Origin: Streptomyces sp. NBC_00569
GTDB taxonomy: Bacteria > Actinomycetota > Actinomycetes > Streptomycetales > Streptomycetaceae
NCBI RefSeq assembly: GCF_036345255.1
Contig: NZ_CP107783.1
Span: 4,017,501-4,081,500 of the forward strand
Direction: 5' to 3'
DNA length: 64,000 nucleotides
Below the pieces are notes generated by a model. That model was given only the letters and a program-made list of their open reading frames with translations. It did not search any database and was not told the origin of the DNA. Shown here piece after piece: positions 17,669-26,974 of the stretch. The position numbers and the translations under genes were made by a program. How positions within the stretch are numbered: position 1 is the first letter of the stretch; each line of letters starts with the position of its first letter.

Positions 17669-17710
17669 ACGAAGGCCCGGATCCTGAAAGATCAGGATCC
17701 GGGCCTTCGT
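17669..17710 (-). terminator. Terminator after tRNA-fMet copy 2
   Basis: Perfect 19-bp stem (ACGAAGGCCCGGATCCTGA and complement) with a 4-nt loop, seven bases past the tRNA 3' end. Confidence 0.85.
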
Positions 17711-17716
17711 CTTCAG

Positions 17717-17790
17717 TAGCGGGGACAGGATTTGAACCTGCGACCTCTGGGTTATGAGCCCAGCGAGCTACCGAGCTGCTCCACCCCGCG
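17717..17790 (-). tRNA. Initiator tRNA-fMet (CAT), copy 2
   Basis: Same 74-nt sequence as copy 1, with the C1-U72 mismatch and GGG/CCC anticodon-stem pairs of initiators. It lies 43 bp downstream of the UPF0182 stop on the same strand; the flanks differ from copy 1 apart from the short stretch around the tRNA ends. Confidence 0.95.
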
Positions 17791-17833
17791 CCGTTGTGTT
17801 CAAACCGTACCACGGCGCGAGGTGGGTCTTCGC

Positions 17834-20809
17834 TCAGCTGCTCGAGCCCCCACTGTCCTTGTCGGCGCTCTGATCAGCGCTCTTGTCGCTGGACTTGTCG
17901 GCGCTCTTGTCCCCGCCCTTGCCGTCGCCGGCCGCCTTGTCGGCCGCGGACTGGGCCTTCTCGGCACGCTGGAGGGCCTCCTCCAGCTTGTCCTGCGCGT
18001 CGGCGTAGGCGTGCAGGTCGCCCTTCTTCATGGCGGCCTGGCCGTCCTCGAAGGCCTTCTCGGCGTCCGCGAGGGCTTCCTTGACGGTGGAGTTCTCCGG
18101 TGGCTTCGTGGTGTCGCCACCGGGCTTCTCCGGCTCGGCGGGCTGCGCGCCGTCCACGCCGAACGCCTGGTTCAGCGCGTCCCCGAGGTTGTCGGCGAAT
18201 CCCGTTCTGTCGCCGTAGGAGACCGCGACCTTGCGCAGCAGCGGATACTCCGCGTTGCGCCCCTGTGCGTAGATCGGCTCGACGTACAGGAAGCCCTTGT
18301 CGAGCGGCACCGTCAGCAGATTGCCATACAGGACCGTCGAGTCGGCGCCCTTCATGTCGCGGACGAAGTTCGCCACGGAAGACAGGGAGTTGAGCTTGTT
18401 CTGCACCTGTTCGGGGCCGTAGACCTTGTCCTCGGTGACCCGCAGCAGTCTTATCGTCCCGTAGTCCTTGCTGGTGGCATCGGCGTCGACCGCCATGAAC
18501 GCGCGCAGGTTGGGGCGCCCGCTCGGGGTGAACGTCGTCGTCAGCGAGAACTGCTGGTCGCTCTGGCCCGGCATCTTCATGGACAGGTAGTACGGCGGGA
18601 CCGCGCTGTTGTCCTTCTTCGTCGGGTCGTTCGGGACCTGCCACGCATCGGACGCGTTGTAGAACTGGTCGGAGTCCGTGACGTGGTACAGGGACAGCAG
18701 TTCGCGCTGCACCTTGAACATGTCCTGCGGGTACCGCAGATGGTCCTTGAGCGCCTGCGGGATCGCGCTCTTGGGCTCGACCGTGCCGGGGAACGCCTTC
18801 TTCCAGGTCTTGAGGACCGGGTCCTTGTCGTCCCACGTGTACAGCTTCACCGTGCCGTCGTAGGCGTCGACGGTGGCCTTCACCGAGTTGCGGATGTAGT
18901 TGACCTGGTTCTGCTGGGCCACCACCGCGCGCTGGTTGTCGCCCTCGTTGAGGGAGTCGGCCGTCGTGTCACCGAGCGTCGTACGGGACGCGTACGGGTA
19001 TCCGTTCGACGTCGTGTACGCGTCGACGACCCACTGGATCTTGCCCTTGACGACCGCCGGGTACGCGTCGCCGTCGATCGTCAGCCAGGGGGCTACCGCC
19101 TCGACGCGCTCCTTGGGCGTGCGGTTGTAAAGGATCTTCGAGCCCTCGCCGATGGCTCCCGAGTACAGGATCTGCGGCTCGCTGAAGGACACCGCGTACG
19201 CGGCGCGGGTGATCGGGTTGGAGAGTCCGACGCCGCCCTCGCCGCTGTAGCTCGTGGTCTTCTGGGTGCCGTCGTCCTGCTCGTAGTCGAGCTCCTTCTG
19301 GGGCCCGCCGACGATCGAGTACTGGCGGGTCTTCTCGCCGTAGTAGATCCGCTGCTGGTACGAGCCCAGGGTGCCGCCGGCGGGCAGGCCCGACTCGGTG
19401 AACAGGGGCGCGCCCGGGGAGTCCGGGTCGGTCTGCGTGCCCTTGGCCGCGACCGCTCCGAAGCCGTGCGTGTAGGTGAAGTGGTCGTTGATCCAGTTCC
19501 GCTTCTCGACGCCCGCGAGGTTGAGCTCACGCAGGCCGATGACGGTGTCCTGGCCCTTGTAGCGGTCGACGTCGAGGGTCTTCGGGAACTGGTAGTACTT
19601 CCGCTCCTGCTCCAGCTGCTGGAACGTCGGCGAGACCACGTTCGGATCGTTGACCCGGTAGCTGGCCGCCGAGTCGGCGTCCGTGCGCTGCTTCTTGGAG
19701 TCCTTGACCGTGCCCTTGCCGGTGTAGTCCACGGGGGACACCCCGGCGATCCCGTACGCCTTGCGGGTCGCCTCGATGTTCTTCTCGATGTACGGGGCTT
19801 CCTTGGACTGCTCGTTCGGCTGCACCTGGAACTTCTGCACGATGGCCGGGTACAGGCCGCCGATCAGGATCGCGGAGAGCACCATCAGGCCGAAGCCGAT
19901 GACGGGCAGCTGCCAGGTGCGCCGCCACAGCGTCGCGAAGAACAGCACGGCGCAGATCGCGGCGATGCAGAACAGGATGGTCTTGGCGGGCAGATACGCG
20001 TTCGCGTCGACGTACCGCAGGCCCGTCCAGTTGTCCGTCGCCTTGAAGTCGCTGGACTTCACCGCGAGCCCGTACCGGTCGAGCCAGTACGCGACCGCCT
20101 TGAGGGCCACGAACACGCCGAGCAGCACGGAGAGATGGCCGGTGGCCGCGGCGGTGGCGCGCGCGCCGGGGCTGGTGATCCGCAGCCCGCCGTACAGGTA
20201 GTGGGTCAGCGCGGCCGAGATCAGGGAGAGGATCGTCGCCGCGAAGCCGAAGCCGAGCAGGAACCGGAACCACGGCAGGTCGAACGCGTAGAAGGCCACG
20301 TCGAGGTGGAACTGGGGGTCCTTCTGGTGGAACGGCACGCCGTTCACCCACATCAGCCACGTGCGCCACTGGGTGGCGGCGGAGGCGCCCGCGATGAGGC
20401 CGACCAGCGCCGTGATGCCGACCAGCAGCCACTTCTTGTACGGCGCGATGCTCATGCGGTACCGGTCGAGGCTCTGCTGCTCCATCGACATGGCGCTCAG
20501 CGGGGGCCGCAGCCGGTGCGCGAGCCAGATGTTCAGCCCGACAGCGATCGCCATCAGCAGCCCGAAGACGAAGAACAGCCCGATCTTCGTCCACAGGGTG
20601 GTCGTGAAGACGGACGAGTAATTGACCGATCGGTACCAGAGCCAGTCGGTCCAGAACCCTGCGAACATGACGAACGCCATGCCCAGCACGGCAAGGACGC
20701 CGAGCGTCATGAGCAGGGAACGGACTCGCCGGGACGGTCGGCCCACTCTCATCCGTGGCCCCGTCGGGCCTCCGCCGCGGTCCGGCATCTGGAAAGCCAA
20801 GGTGCGCAC
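17834..20809 (-). CDS. UPF0182-family large membrane protein
   Basis: A 991-residue protein of the UPF0182 family (PF03699), conserved in actinobacteria and of unknown function. The N-terminal third has about seven membrane helices (residues 32-330), with the motif [13 protein letters not shown] after the first. The rest is a large, probably extracytoplasmic domain. The C-terminus is low-complexity Lys/Asp/Ser ([16 protein letters not shown]). The frame opens with GTG at 20809; an ATG at 20788 ([10 protein letters not shown]) is the other plausible start, and neither has a good ribosome site. It is divergent from the PPA1309-type gene. The mycobacterial homologue sits beside the same PDZ protease family, as here. 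Confidence 0.88.
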   Translation of the reverse strand: MRTLAFQMPDRGGGPTGPRMRVGRPSRRVRSLLMTLGVLAVLGMAFVMFAGFWTDWLWYRSVNYSSVFTTTLWTKIGLFFVFGLLMAIAVGLNIWLAHRLRPPLSAMSMEQQSLDRYRMSIAPYKKWLLVGITALVGLIAGASAATQWRTWLMWVNGVPFHQKDPQFHLDVAFYAFDLPWFRFLLGFGFAATILSLISAALTHYLYGGLRITSPGARATAAATGHLSVLLGVFVALKAVAYWLDRYGLAVKSSDFKATDNWTGLRYVDANAYLPAKTILFCIAAICAVLFFATLWRRTWQLPVIGFGLMVLSAILIGGLYPAIVQKFQVQPNEQSKEAPYIEKNIEATRKAYGIAGVSPVDYTGKGTVKDSKKQRTDADSAASYRVNDPNVVSPTFQQLEQERKYYQFPKTLDVDRYKGQDTVIGLRELNLAGVEKRNWINDHFTYTHGFGAVAAKGTQTDPDSPGAPLFTESGLPAGGTLGSYQQRIYYGEKTRQYSIVGGPQKELDYEQDDGTQKTTSYSGEGGVGLSNPITRAAYAVSFSEPQILYSGAIGEGSKILYNRTPKERVEAVAPWLTIDGDAYPAVVKGKIQWVVDAYTTSNGYPYASRTTLGDTTADSLNEGDNQRAVVAQQNQVNYIRNSVKATVDAYDGTVKLYTWDDKDPVLKTWKKAFPGTVEPKSAIPQALKDHLRYPQDMFKVQRELLSLYHVTDSDQFYNASDAWQVPNDPTKKDNSAVPPYYLSMKMPGQSDQQFSLTTTFTPSGRPNLRAFMAVDADATSKDYGTIRLLRVTEDKVYGPEQVQNKLNSLSSVANFVRDMKGADSTVLYGNLLTVPLDKGFLYVEPIYAQGRNAEYPLLRKVAVSYGDRTGFADNLGDALNQAFGVDGAQPAEPEKPGGDTTKPPENSTVKEALADAEKAFEDGQAAMKKGDLHAYADAQDKLEEALQRAEKAQSAADKAAGDGKGGDKSADKSSDKSADQSADKDSGGSSS

Positions 20810-20922
20810 CTCGAAAAGTTCGAAATCGATCGGTCAGGCCCCCGTGATCGCGGACCCATCACCTATGCAACTTACTCACGCTTTACTCAGTTCCCGGTTC
20901 CGGGTACTAACGAGGCAGGATT

Positions 20923-21471
20923 GTGACCATGTCCAACACTCCCATGGCAGCCAGCCCGCTCACCCGGGCCGTACTCGAGATCGACGAGTACGCCTCCGGC
21001 CTCGGCTGGGACCAGCCCGCCCGCCTCTTCGCCCTCGTCGACACCGCCCGCCTGCGGGCCCAGGAACCCGGCCTCGCGGCCCAGCTCGGCCTGGACGGCG
21101 AGCAGGAGGCCGCGGCCTTCACCCCGATCGAGCAGGACGAGGTGCCCGCCGACAAGCCGCTCGACGAGTTCCTCGGCACCATCGCCTGGCCCGACCCGGT
21201 GGTCGGCTGCGCCCTGACGGTGGAGCGGCTGATGCTGCCGCCGTCCGCGGAGGCCTCCGTTCCGGAGGGCCTCGGTGAGGCGGAGCTCGCCCGGTGGGTG
21301 GCGAAGCACCCGGGCCGTCAGGAGGTCCGGATGACGGTCGCGGTGCTGCGTGACGGTGCGCGCGAGTCGGCGCTGCGCCTGCGCGAGAAGGACTCCCCCA
21401 CCGAGGTCCTCACCGGGTCGGACCTGGTCCCGGGCCTGGCCGAGGCCCTCGCGGCGACGTTCGCGGAGTAA
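20923..21471 (+). CDS. PPA1309-family conserved actinobacterial protein
   Basis: A 182-residue cytosolic acidic protein conserved among actinobacteria under the family name PPA1309; no function is known to me. No membrane segment or catalytic motif is visible. Characteristic stretches are EIDEYASGLGWDQPARLFAL near the start, FLGTIAWPDPVVGCALTVER and PGLAEALAATFAE at the end. Both GTG 20923 and ATG 20929 are possible starts behind GAGGCAGGA. It is divergent from UPF0182 and ends in a clear terminator, convergent with the PDZ protease. Confidence 0.75.
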   Translation: MTMSNTPMAASPLTRAVLEIDEYASGLGWDQPARLFALVDTARLRAQEPGLAAQLGLDGEQEAAAFTPIEQDEVPADKPLDEFLGTIAWPDPVVGCALTVERLMLPPSAEASVPEGLGEAELARWVAKHPGRQEVRMTVAVLRDGARESALRLREKDSPTEVLTGSDLVPGLAEALAATFAE

Positions 21472-21488
21472 CACCCTCACTGCACGGA

Positions 21489-21520
21489 GGGGGCGCCGCA
21501 CGGTGTGCGGCGCCCCCTTT
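21489..21520. terminator. Terminator with T-run
   Basis: A 13-bp perfect stem (GGGGGCGCCGCAC and complement) with a 3-nt loop, followed by TTT on the plus strand; serves two convergent genes. Confidence 0.85.
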
Positions 21521-21533
21521 CATGAACCTCGTG

Positions 21534-22622
21534 TCACCCCTTGACCGTGCACTTCGGCAGGTCGGCGGTGTTGCCCGAACGGATGTCCTTGAGCGCGTCC
21601 ATCGCGTCGTCGATGGTGTTGACCTTGACGAGGGTGAGTCCGCCCGGGACGTCCTTGGCCGCCTCGGCGCAGTTGTCCTTCGGGGTCAGGAAGTAGCGCG
21701 CGCCCTTGCCGCGGGCGCCGACGGTCTTCATCTGGATGCCGCCGATCGGGCCGACTTTGCCGTCGTCGTCGATGGTGCCCGTACCGGCCACGAACTTGCC
21801 GCCGGTCAGGTCCTCGGGCGTCAGCTTGTCGACAATGCCGAGTGCGAACATCAGTCCGGCGCTGGGGCCGCCGACGTCGGCGAGCTTGATGTCGATGGCG
21901 AACGGAAACGTGTGATCGGTGCCGGCCTGGATGCCGACGATCGCACGGCCGTCCTTGGCCTTGTCCGTGGTGACCGTGACGTTCCGCGTGCGGGTGGCCT
22001 CCTTGCCCTCCTTCTCGGCGGCGGCCGCGTCCTTGACGGGCACGATCGTGAAGGAGACGTCCTCGCCCGGCTTGTGCTTGGTGACGAGCTTCGCGACGTC
22101 GGCCGGCTTCTCGACCTTGACGCCGTCGACGGCCTTGATCACGTCACCGGCGTGCAGCCGTCCCTCGGAGGGGCTGCCCTTGATGACCGACTGGACGATC
22201 ACCCAGGACTTCACGGGGATCTTCAGCTCGTTCAGGGCGGCGACCTTGGCGCTCTCCTGGGACTGGCTGAACTCCTCGGCGTTCTCCTGCGAGGACTGCT
22301 GCTCGGTCTTGCCGTCGGGGTAGAGCGTGGCGTGCGGCACGACGATGCTGTCGTGCGCGAGCCAGCCGTAGACCGCCGAGACGAGGTTCATGTTGTAGTC
22401 GGCGCTCGTGACCCGGACCGTCGTCATGTTGAGGTGACCGGTCGTCGGGTACGTCTTGCGGCCGGAGATCTGGAGCACCGGCTCGCCGTCGTGGTCCCCG
22501 AGCGTGTTGACCGTCGGTCCCGGGGTCATCTCCGCGTACGGAACTTTGATGAGCACTCCCGCGCAGAGCAGCGCGATCAGCATCAGGGTCGAGGCGAGCA
22601 TCGTCGCGGTGCGGCGTGGCAT
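21534..22622 (-). CDS. Membrane-anchored PDZ / Lon-like (S16) serine protease, YlbL family
   Basis: A 362-residue protein with one N-terminal membrane anchor (TMLASTLMLIALLCAGVLI), a PDZ domain (about residues 125-200; VIVQSVIKGSPSEGRLHAGD) and a C-terminal Lon-type protease domain. The catalytic Ser lies in GGPSAGLMF and the Lys probably in GGIQMKTVGA, so the Ser-Lys dyad appears intact. Topology places the protease outside the membrane, suggesting turnover of envelope proteins. The small membrane protein upstream on the same strand (25-bp gap) may share its transcript. M. tuberculosis Rv3194c has the same architecture and neighbours. Confidence 0.9.
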   Translation of the reverse strand: MPRRTATMLASTLMLIALLCAGVLIKVPYAEMTPGPTVNTLGDHDGEPVLQISGRKTYPTTGHLNMTTVRVTSADYNMNLVSAVYGWLAHDSIVVPHATLYPDGKTEQQSSQENAEEFSQSQESAKVAALNELKIPVKSWVIVQSVIKGSPSEGRLHAGDVIKAVDGVKVEKPADVAKLVTKHKPGEDVSFTIVPVKDAAAAEKEGKEATRTRNVTVTTDKAKDGRAIVGIQAGTDHTFPFAIDIKLADVGGPSAGLMFALGIVDKLTPEDLTGGKFVAGTGTIDDDGKVGPIGGIQMKTVGARGKGARYFLTPKDNCAEAAKDVPGGLTLVKVNTIDDAMDALKDIRSGNTADLPKCTVKG

Positions 22623-22647
22623 GGAACGACAGTACGGGACCGGTCTG

Positions 22648-22884
22648 TCAGTGCACCGCTGGGGCGTCCGTCCGGGACTCGACTCCGGACGGCGAGTCGG
22701 CAGCCGGGGCGAGGTGATCCGTTTCCGTCCCGGTGTGCGCGCGTTCCATCGCCTCGCGGAAGCGGGCGTACCCGTTGAGTTCCGTCACGTCGCCGGTCTT
22801 GCGGTTCCGTGCGGCCCAACTGCCCCACAAACCGGCGCCGACCGCTGCGACAAGCGGAATGAGCAGCCACAAGAGCGCCGCCAT
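22648..22884 (-). CDS. Small single-helix membrane protein
   Basis: A 78-residue protein with one N-terminal hydrophobic helix (ALLWLLIPLVAAVGAGLWGSW) followed by a basic stop-transfer (AARNRKTGD) and a polar tail. The motif TELNGYARFREAMERA after the helix looks conserved rather than random. It lies 25 bp upstream of the PDZ protease gene on the same strand and may act with it, but nothing in the sequence proves this. Function unknown. The ATG is supported by GGAG-rich sequence just upstream. Confidence 0.75.
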   Translation of the reverse strand: MAALLWLLIPLVAAVGAGLWGSWAARNRKTGDVTELNGYARFREAMERAHTGTETDHLAPAADSPSGVESRTDAPAVH

Positions 22885-23030
22885 GCCGGACCTCCGACCC
22901 GTGAGCCATTACAACTGACTGATCAGCAGATTAACCATCCACTGCGTCAACGCTCGCCGCCGGGGTGCGGTTACGCAACCGGAACCGCCCGTGTGGGCGA
23001 AGGCGGGGATCGTGGCCGGGGTCCGGGAGG

Positions 23031-23495
23031 TCAGCAGGCGCCGACCCACTCCTCGGTGCCGTCCGAGAACTTCTGGTGCTTCCAGATGGGTACCTCGTGC
23101 TTGAGGTCGTCGATCAGCTTGCGGCAGGCCTCGAAGGCCTCGCCGCGGTGCGGGCAGGACACGGCGACGACGACCGCGATGTCGCCGACCGCCAGATCGC
23201 CCACCCGGTGGACGGCCGCGAGCGCGCGCACCGGGTACTGGGCGACGACCTTCTCGGCGACGGTCCGCATCTCGGCCTCGGCGGAGGGGTGGCACGAGTA
23301 CCCGAGCGCGTCGACGTCGGCGCCGCCGTCGTGATTGCGCACCGTCCCCACGAACAGCGTCGTTCCGCCCGCCGCGTCCTCCCCGACGGCCCGGAACACC
23401 TCGTCCACGGACAAGGGCGTGTCGCGGATCGCGATGAGCCGGATGGGGTCCTGCGCCGGCTGCTCTCCGGGGTGGTCGTTCGTGGTGCGTGCCAT
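23031..23495 (-). CDS. moaE: Molybdopterin synthase catalytic subunit
   Basis: A 154-residue MoaE protein, which together with thiocarboxylated MoaD inserts the dithiolene sulfurs into precursor Z in molybdenum cofactor synthesis. Motifs seen are TTLFVGTVRNHDGG, LGYSCHPSAE, AVHRVGDLAVGD, CPHRGEAFEACR and VPIWKHQKF with the catalytic lysine. No moaD is adjacent, so its partner is elsewhere. The relevant sulfur carrier activator MoeZ is encoded at 55.9-57.1 kb in this window. Confidence 0.95.
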   Translation of the reverse strand: MARTTNDHPGEQPAQDPIRLIAIRDTPLSVDEVFRAVGEDAAGGTTLFVGTVRNHDGGADVDALGYSCHPSAEAEMRTVAEKVVAQYPVRALAAVHRVGDLAVGDIAVVVAVSCPHRGEAFEACRKLIDDLKHEVPIWKHQKFSDGTEEWVGAC

Positions 23496-23615
23496 GAGGT
23501 CATGGTGCCGTACGCGGCCACCGGCACGGAATAGCGCTTTCCACCGGCACGCGCGCGTAGTGGGTTGGAGCCTCCTACAGGGAGCGCCGGTCCGGCAGCC
23601 CGCCGGGGCGGGGCG

Positions 23616-24728
23616 TCAGATCCTGCGCCTGGCCTTGCGGGCCCGGCGCACGACGGCGGCCGCACCGAGCAGGGCCACGGTGGCTCCGGCCGCTCCGGCG
23701 GCGGTCGCGTCCTTGCGTCCGAGGCGGCGGCCCGCGACGGTGTGCCGTCCGGCGACCTCTTCGAGGAGTTCGGCGAGGACCTCCTCGTTGGTCCACTGGG
23801 GGCGCCATCCCGCGTCGTGCAGCCGGCTCACGCTGACCACCCAGGGGTACATCGTGTACGCGAGGTCGCCGGCGGGGGACGGGGTGAGCCCGATCCGGTG
23901 AAGCCGGGCGGCGGCGCCCAGGGCGACCGCCGAGGGCAGCTCCATGCGGCGGATCCCGCTGAGCTCCTCGACCTCCTCCTGCTCCAGCCAGCCGTCGCAG
24001 CCGACGGCGAGTTCCCCTTCGGCCTTCTCCAGGACGGCGTACTCGAGGGCGCTGCACAGGTCCTCGACGTGGCAGAACTGCCAGGCGGGCCGGGATCCCG
24101 CCACGACGAGGAGCCTCGGCGACTCGAAGTACCTGGTCAGGGCGGTGTCGGTGCCGCCGACGAGGGTGGCGGGGCGGACCACGGTCACATTGAGTCCCGG
24201 GTGGGCGCGCGGCGCGCGGCGGGCGAGCCGCTCGACCTCCAGGAGATCGCCGACGCCGGTGGCCTCCGCGGTCGCCCGCAGTTCGGCGTCCTCGGAGAGC
24301 GGCAGTTCGTTGTCCTCGAGCGCTCCGTAGACCATCGCCGAGGTGCACAGGACGACACGGTGCACGCCGGCGGCGGCCGCGGCGGTGAGCACCGTCTGGG
24401 TGCCGCGCACGTTGTACGCCGTACGGGCGGCGGGGTCGGTCTCCAGGTCGAGGTCGAGCGCGAGATGCACGACGACGTCCGCGCCGCGCAGCTTCTCCGC
24501 GATCGCCGGGTCACGCACGTCCAGGATGTGCCAGGTCGCGGACGCGCATTCGCCGCGCCGCTCGTCGATGGCCAGGACCTGCTTGATCTCGTCGGATGCG
24601 GCGAGGCGCTCGGTGAGGAGCGCGCCGACGCCGGAGGCGGCACCGGTGACCGCGACGACGGGGCCGCGCCCACCGGAACTGGTCGAAGGGTTTCGCGCTG
24701 CGCGAACCTGTGGATCTGGGGAACTCAC
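23616..24728 (-). CDS. NAD-dependent epimerase/SDR with C-terminal membrane anchor
   Basis: A 370-residue extended SDR. The dinucleotide motif is VTGAASGVGALLTERL near residue 25, and CTSAMVYGA holds the active-site Ser region; the usual YxxxK is replaced by a less clear sequence (DLLEVERLARR), so classical epimerase chemistry is uncertain. The tail has a hydrophobic helix (AAGAAGATVALLGAAAVV) ending in RRARKARRRI, so the protein is probably membrane-tethered. The GTG at 24728 follows GGAG by seven bases; in-frame sequence upstream is the divergent promoter region. Divergent from the metalloprotease-like gene, 190 bp away. Substrate unknown. Confidence 0.78.
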   Translation of the reverse strand: MSSPDPQVRAARNPSTSSGGRGPVVAVTGAASGVGALLTERLAASDEIKQVLAIDERRGECASATWHILDVRDPAIAEKLRGADVVVHLALDLDLETDPAARTAYNVRGTQTVLTAAAAAGVHRVVLCTSAMVYGALEDNELPLSEDAELRATAEATGVGDLLEVERLARRAPRAHPGLNVTVVRPATLVGGTDTALTRYFESPRLLVVAGSRPAWQFCHVEDLCSALEYAVLEKAEGELAVGCDGWLEQEEVEELSGIRRMELPSAVALGAAARLHRIGLTPSPAGDLAYTMYPWVVSVSRLHDAGWRPQWTNEEVLAELLEEVAGRHTVAGRRLGRKDATAAGAAGATVALLGAAAVVRRARKARRRI

Positions 24729-24753
24729 CGGGCGTCTCCAGCGGTTGTATTCA

Positions 24754-24780
24754 GTACGTACGTGTATGACGCGTACGTAC
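24754..24780. promoter_or_regulatory. Paired self-palindromes GTACGTAC in divergent promoter region
   Basis: The 8-bp palindrome GTACGTAC occurs at 24754-24761 and 24773-24780, spaced 19 bp centre to centre (about two helical turns). It lies between the SDR and the metalloprotease-like gene and may be an operator for a dimer-of-dimers regulator. No binding protein is known. Confidence 0.4.
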
Positions 24781-24918
24781 CAGGAGGCATCCATCCTGCC
24801 GCAGGCCATGAGTCGGCGGAGCACCGAGGCCCGATCGCGCCACGGTGTCTACGCTGGGTGTGTAGTCGGGCAAACGCCGCCGGGACAGAACCGGTGGCCT
24901 TACCAGCCGAGGAATCCC

Positions 24919-26382
24919 GTGAGTGACACCCCATTCGGATTCGGCCTTCCGCCGGAGGAGCCGGACGACGGCGACGAGGGCAAGAAGAAGGATCAGCAGG
25001 GCGGTGGCGGTCAGGGCCCTGCCAACCCCTTCGGTTTCGGAGGGCTGCCCGGCGCGGGCGGCGGGGAAAACCCGTTCGCCGCGATGTTCGGTTCCCTGAA
25101 CCCCAATGACCTGGGAGCCGCCTTCCAGCAGCTCGGCCAGATGCTCTCGTACGAGGGCGGCCCGGTGAACTGGGAGATGGCCAAGGACATCGCCCGTCAG
25201 ACGGTCTCCCAGGGCACCGCAGACGGCACCAAGGACGCGAGTGTCGGCCCCGCCGAGCGCTCGCAGGTCGAGGAGGCCGTGCGCCTCGCCGACCTGTGGC
25301 TCGACGACGCGACGTCGCTGCCGTCGGGCGCCGGGTCCGCGGTGGCGTGGAGCCGCGCCGAGTGGGTCGAGGCGACCCTCCCGGTGTGGAAGGAACTCGT
25401 CGACCCGGTCGCCGAGCGTGTCGGCCTGGCCATGGGCGACGTCCTTCCCGAGGAGATGCAGGCCATGGCCGGCCCGCTCATCGGGATGATGCGCTCCATG
25501 GGCGGCGCCATGTTCGGCTCGCAGATCGGGCAGGCCGTGGGCGTCCTCGCGGGCGAGGTCGTCGGCTCGACCGACATCGGTCTGCCGCTCGGCCCGGCCG
25601 GCAAGGCGGCGCTCCTGCCGGGGAACATCGAGGCGTTCGGCAAGGACCTCGGCATCCCCAAGGAGGAGGTGCGGCTCTACCTGGCGCTGCGCGAGGCCGC
25701 CCACCAGCGGCTCTTCTCGCACGTGCCGTGGCTGCGTTCGCACCTGTTCGGCGCGGTCGAGGGGTACGCGCGCGGCATCAAGGTCGACACGGCGAAGCTG
25801 GAGGACGCGGTCGGCCAGCTCGACCCGCAGAACCCGGAGCAGCTGCAGGAGGCCCTTCAGCAGGGCATGTTCCAGCCGGAGGACACTCCGGAGCAGAAGG
25901 CCGCCCTGGCCCGCCTGGAGACCGCTCTCGCGCTCGTCGAGGGCTGGGTCGACGCCGTGGTCCACGCGGCCGCGAAGCCGCGCCTGTCGTCGGCCGACGC
26001 GCTCCGTGAGACGCTGCGCCGCCGCCGGGCGACCGGTGGCCCCGCGGAGCAGACGTTCGCCACGCTGATCGGCCTGGAGCTGCGTCCGCGCCGTCTGCGG
26101 GACGCCTCGCGGCTGTGGGCCTCGCTGACGGACGCGCGCGGTGTGGACGGGCGCGACGGCCTGTGGGCGCACCCGGACATGCTGCCGACGGCCTCGGACC
26201 TCGACGACCCGGACGGCTTCGTGCACCGCGAGCAGCTGGACTTCTCCGAGATCGACAAGATGCTCGGGGAGGCGGCGCGCGGCGGCCTGGACAAGCCGAA
26301 CCTCTCCAAGGAGGACGACTCCAAGGGCGACGGTCCCGCGGACGGTCCCGAGGGCGACTCCAAGGACGACGAGGGCAAGTGA
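24919..26382 (+). CDS. Zinc-dependent metalloprotease-like protein (DUF2342)
   Basis: A 487-residue protein of the actinobacterial DUF2342 family, often annotated as zinc-dependent metalloprotease or coenzyme F420-associated hydrolase. The proposed metal motif is REAAHQRLF (about residue 258), an EAxHxR variant rather than HExxH, and proteolysis has not been shown for the family to my knowledge. The N-terminus is Gly/Pro/Lys-rich and disordered (residues 1-55); helices follow. A long acidic Lys/Asp tail closes it. GTG 24919 is used behind GAGGAAT. Its stop overlaps the Nudix start (GTGA). The M. tuberculosis orthologue (Rv3195, from memory) also lies beside the PDZ protease and UPF0182 genes. 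Confidence 0.82.
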   Translation: MSDTPFGFGLPPEEPDDGDEGKKKDQQGGGGQGPANPFGFGGLPGAGGGENPFAAMFGSLNPNDLGAAFQQLGQMLSYEGGPVNWEMAKDIARQTVSQGTADGTKDASVGPAERSQVEEAVRLADLWLDDATSLPSGAGSAVAWSRAEWVEATLPVWKELVDPVAERVGLAMGDVLPEEMQAMAGPLIGMMRSMGGAMFGSQIGQAVGVLAGEVVGSTDIGLPLGPAGKAALLPGNIEAFGKDLGIPKEEVRLYLALREAAHQRLFSHVPWLRSHLFGAVEGYARGIKVDTAKLEDAVGQLDPQNPEQLQEALQQGMFQPEDTPEQKAALARLETALALVEGWVDAVVHAAAKPRLSSADALRETLRRRRATGGPAEQTFATLIGLELRPRRLRDASRLWASLTDARGVDGRDGLWAHPDMLPTASDLDDPDGFVHREQLDFSEIDKMLGEAARGGLDKPNLSKEDDSKGDGPADGPEGDSKDDEGK

Positions 26383-26903
26383 CGCTGCACGACGACGCGG
26401 TCCTCGTACTGAAGGCCTACGAGGGCCAGCCGGAGCTGCGCCAGGCGTACCTGGACCACCTCTCGGCCCATCCCGAGGACGGCATGTGGAAGGCCTGCAC
26501 GGACGGGCATCTGACGGCGAGCGCGCTGGTCGTCGACCCGTCCCGCGGGCGGGTGCTGCTGACGCTGCACAAGAAGCTCCAGATGTGGCTGCAGATGGGC
26601 GGCCACTGCGAGCCGGGTGACCTGACGCTCGCCGACGCCGCGCTGCGGGAGGCGACCGAGGAGTCCGGCATTCCTGGGCTCACGCTCCTGCCGGGCGGCC
26701 CCGTGCGGCTCGACCGGCATCCCATCCCGGGACCGTGCACGCGGCATCTCGACACGCAGTACGCGGCTCTCGCTCCCGCCGACGCGGTTGCCGCCATCAG
26801 TGACGAGTCACTCGATCTGCGCTGGTTCCCGTACGACCAGGTCGCGGATGTGGCGGACGAGTCCGTCGTGCGCCTGGTGGAGGCGACGCGCGCCCGATTG
26901 TGA
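26379..26903 (+). CDS. Nudix hydrolase, coupled to upstream gene
   Basis: A 174-residue Nudix-fold protein. The box reads GGHCEPGDLTLADAALREAT followed by EESG; the REAxEESG half that binds Mg is intact, but the first Glu of the standard Gx5Ex7 pattern is displaced, as in a group of actinobacterial Nudix proteins with the GGHCEPGD start. The substrate is unknown. The GTG start overlaps the TGA of the metalloprotease-like gene, indicating translational coupling and a shared role. A 48-bp palindromic terminator begins just after the stop. Confidence 0.85.
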   Translation: MTLHDDAVLVLKAYEGQPELRQAYLDHLSAHPEDGMWKACTDGHLTASALVVDPSRGRVLLTLHKKLQMWLQMGGHCEPGDLTLADAALREATEESGIPGLTLLPGGPVRLDRHPIPGPCTRHLDTQYAALAPADAVAAISDESLDLRWFPYDQVADVADESVVRLVEATRARL

Positions 26904-26906
26904 ATG

Positions 26907-26954
26907 GGCATGTGTAAGGGGCGGCCACCGCGGTGGCCGCCCCTTACACATGCC
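26907..26954. terminator. Perfect 24-bp-arm palindrome, bidirectional terminator
   Basis: The 24-nt arm beginning GGCATGTGTAAGGGG is followed directly by its exact complement with no unpaired loop bases. It lies between convergent stops at 26903 and 26975 and would fold into a very stable hairpin on either strand. Confidence 0.85.
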
Positions 26955-26974
26955 TCATGGCTGTTCTTCAGGGA

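Noticed and set aside
17732..20926. 1064-codon plus-strand open frame
   Set aside because: It is antisense to the UPF0182 gene, is rich in Arg/Val/Gly from high-GC third positions and has no domain; a shadow frame.
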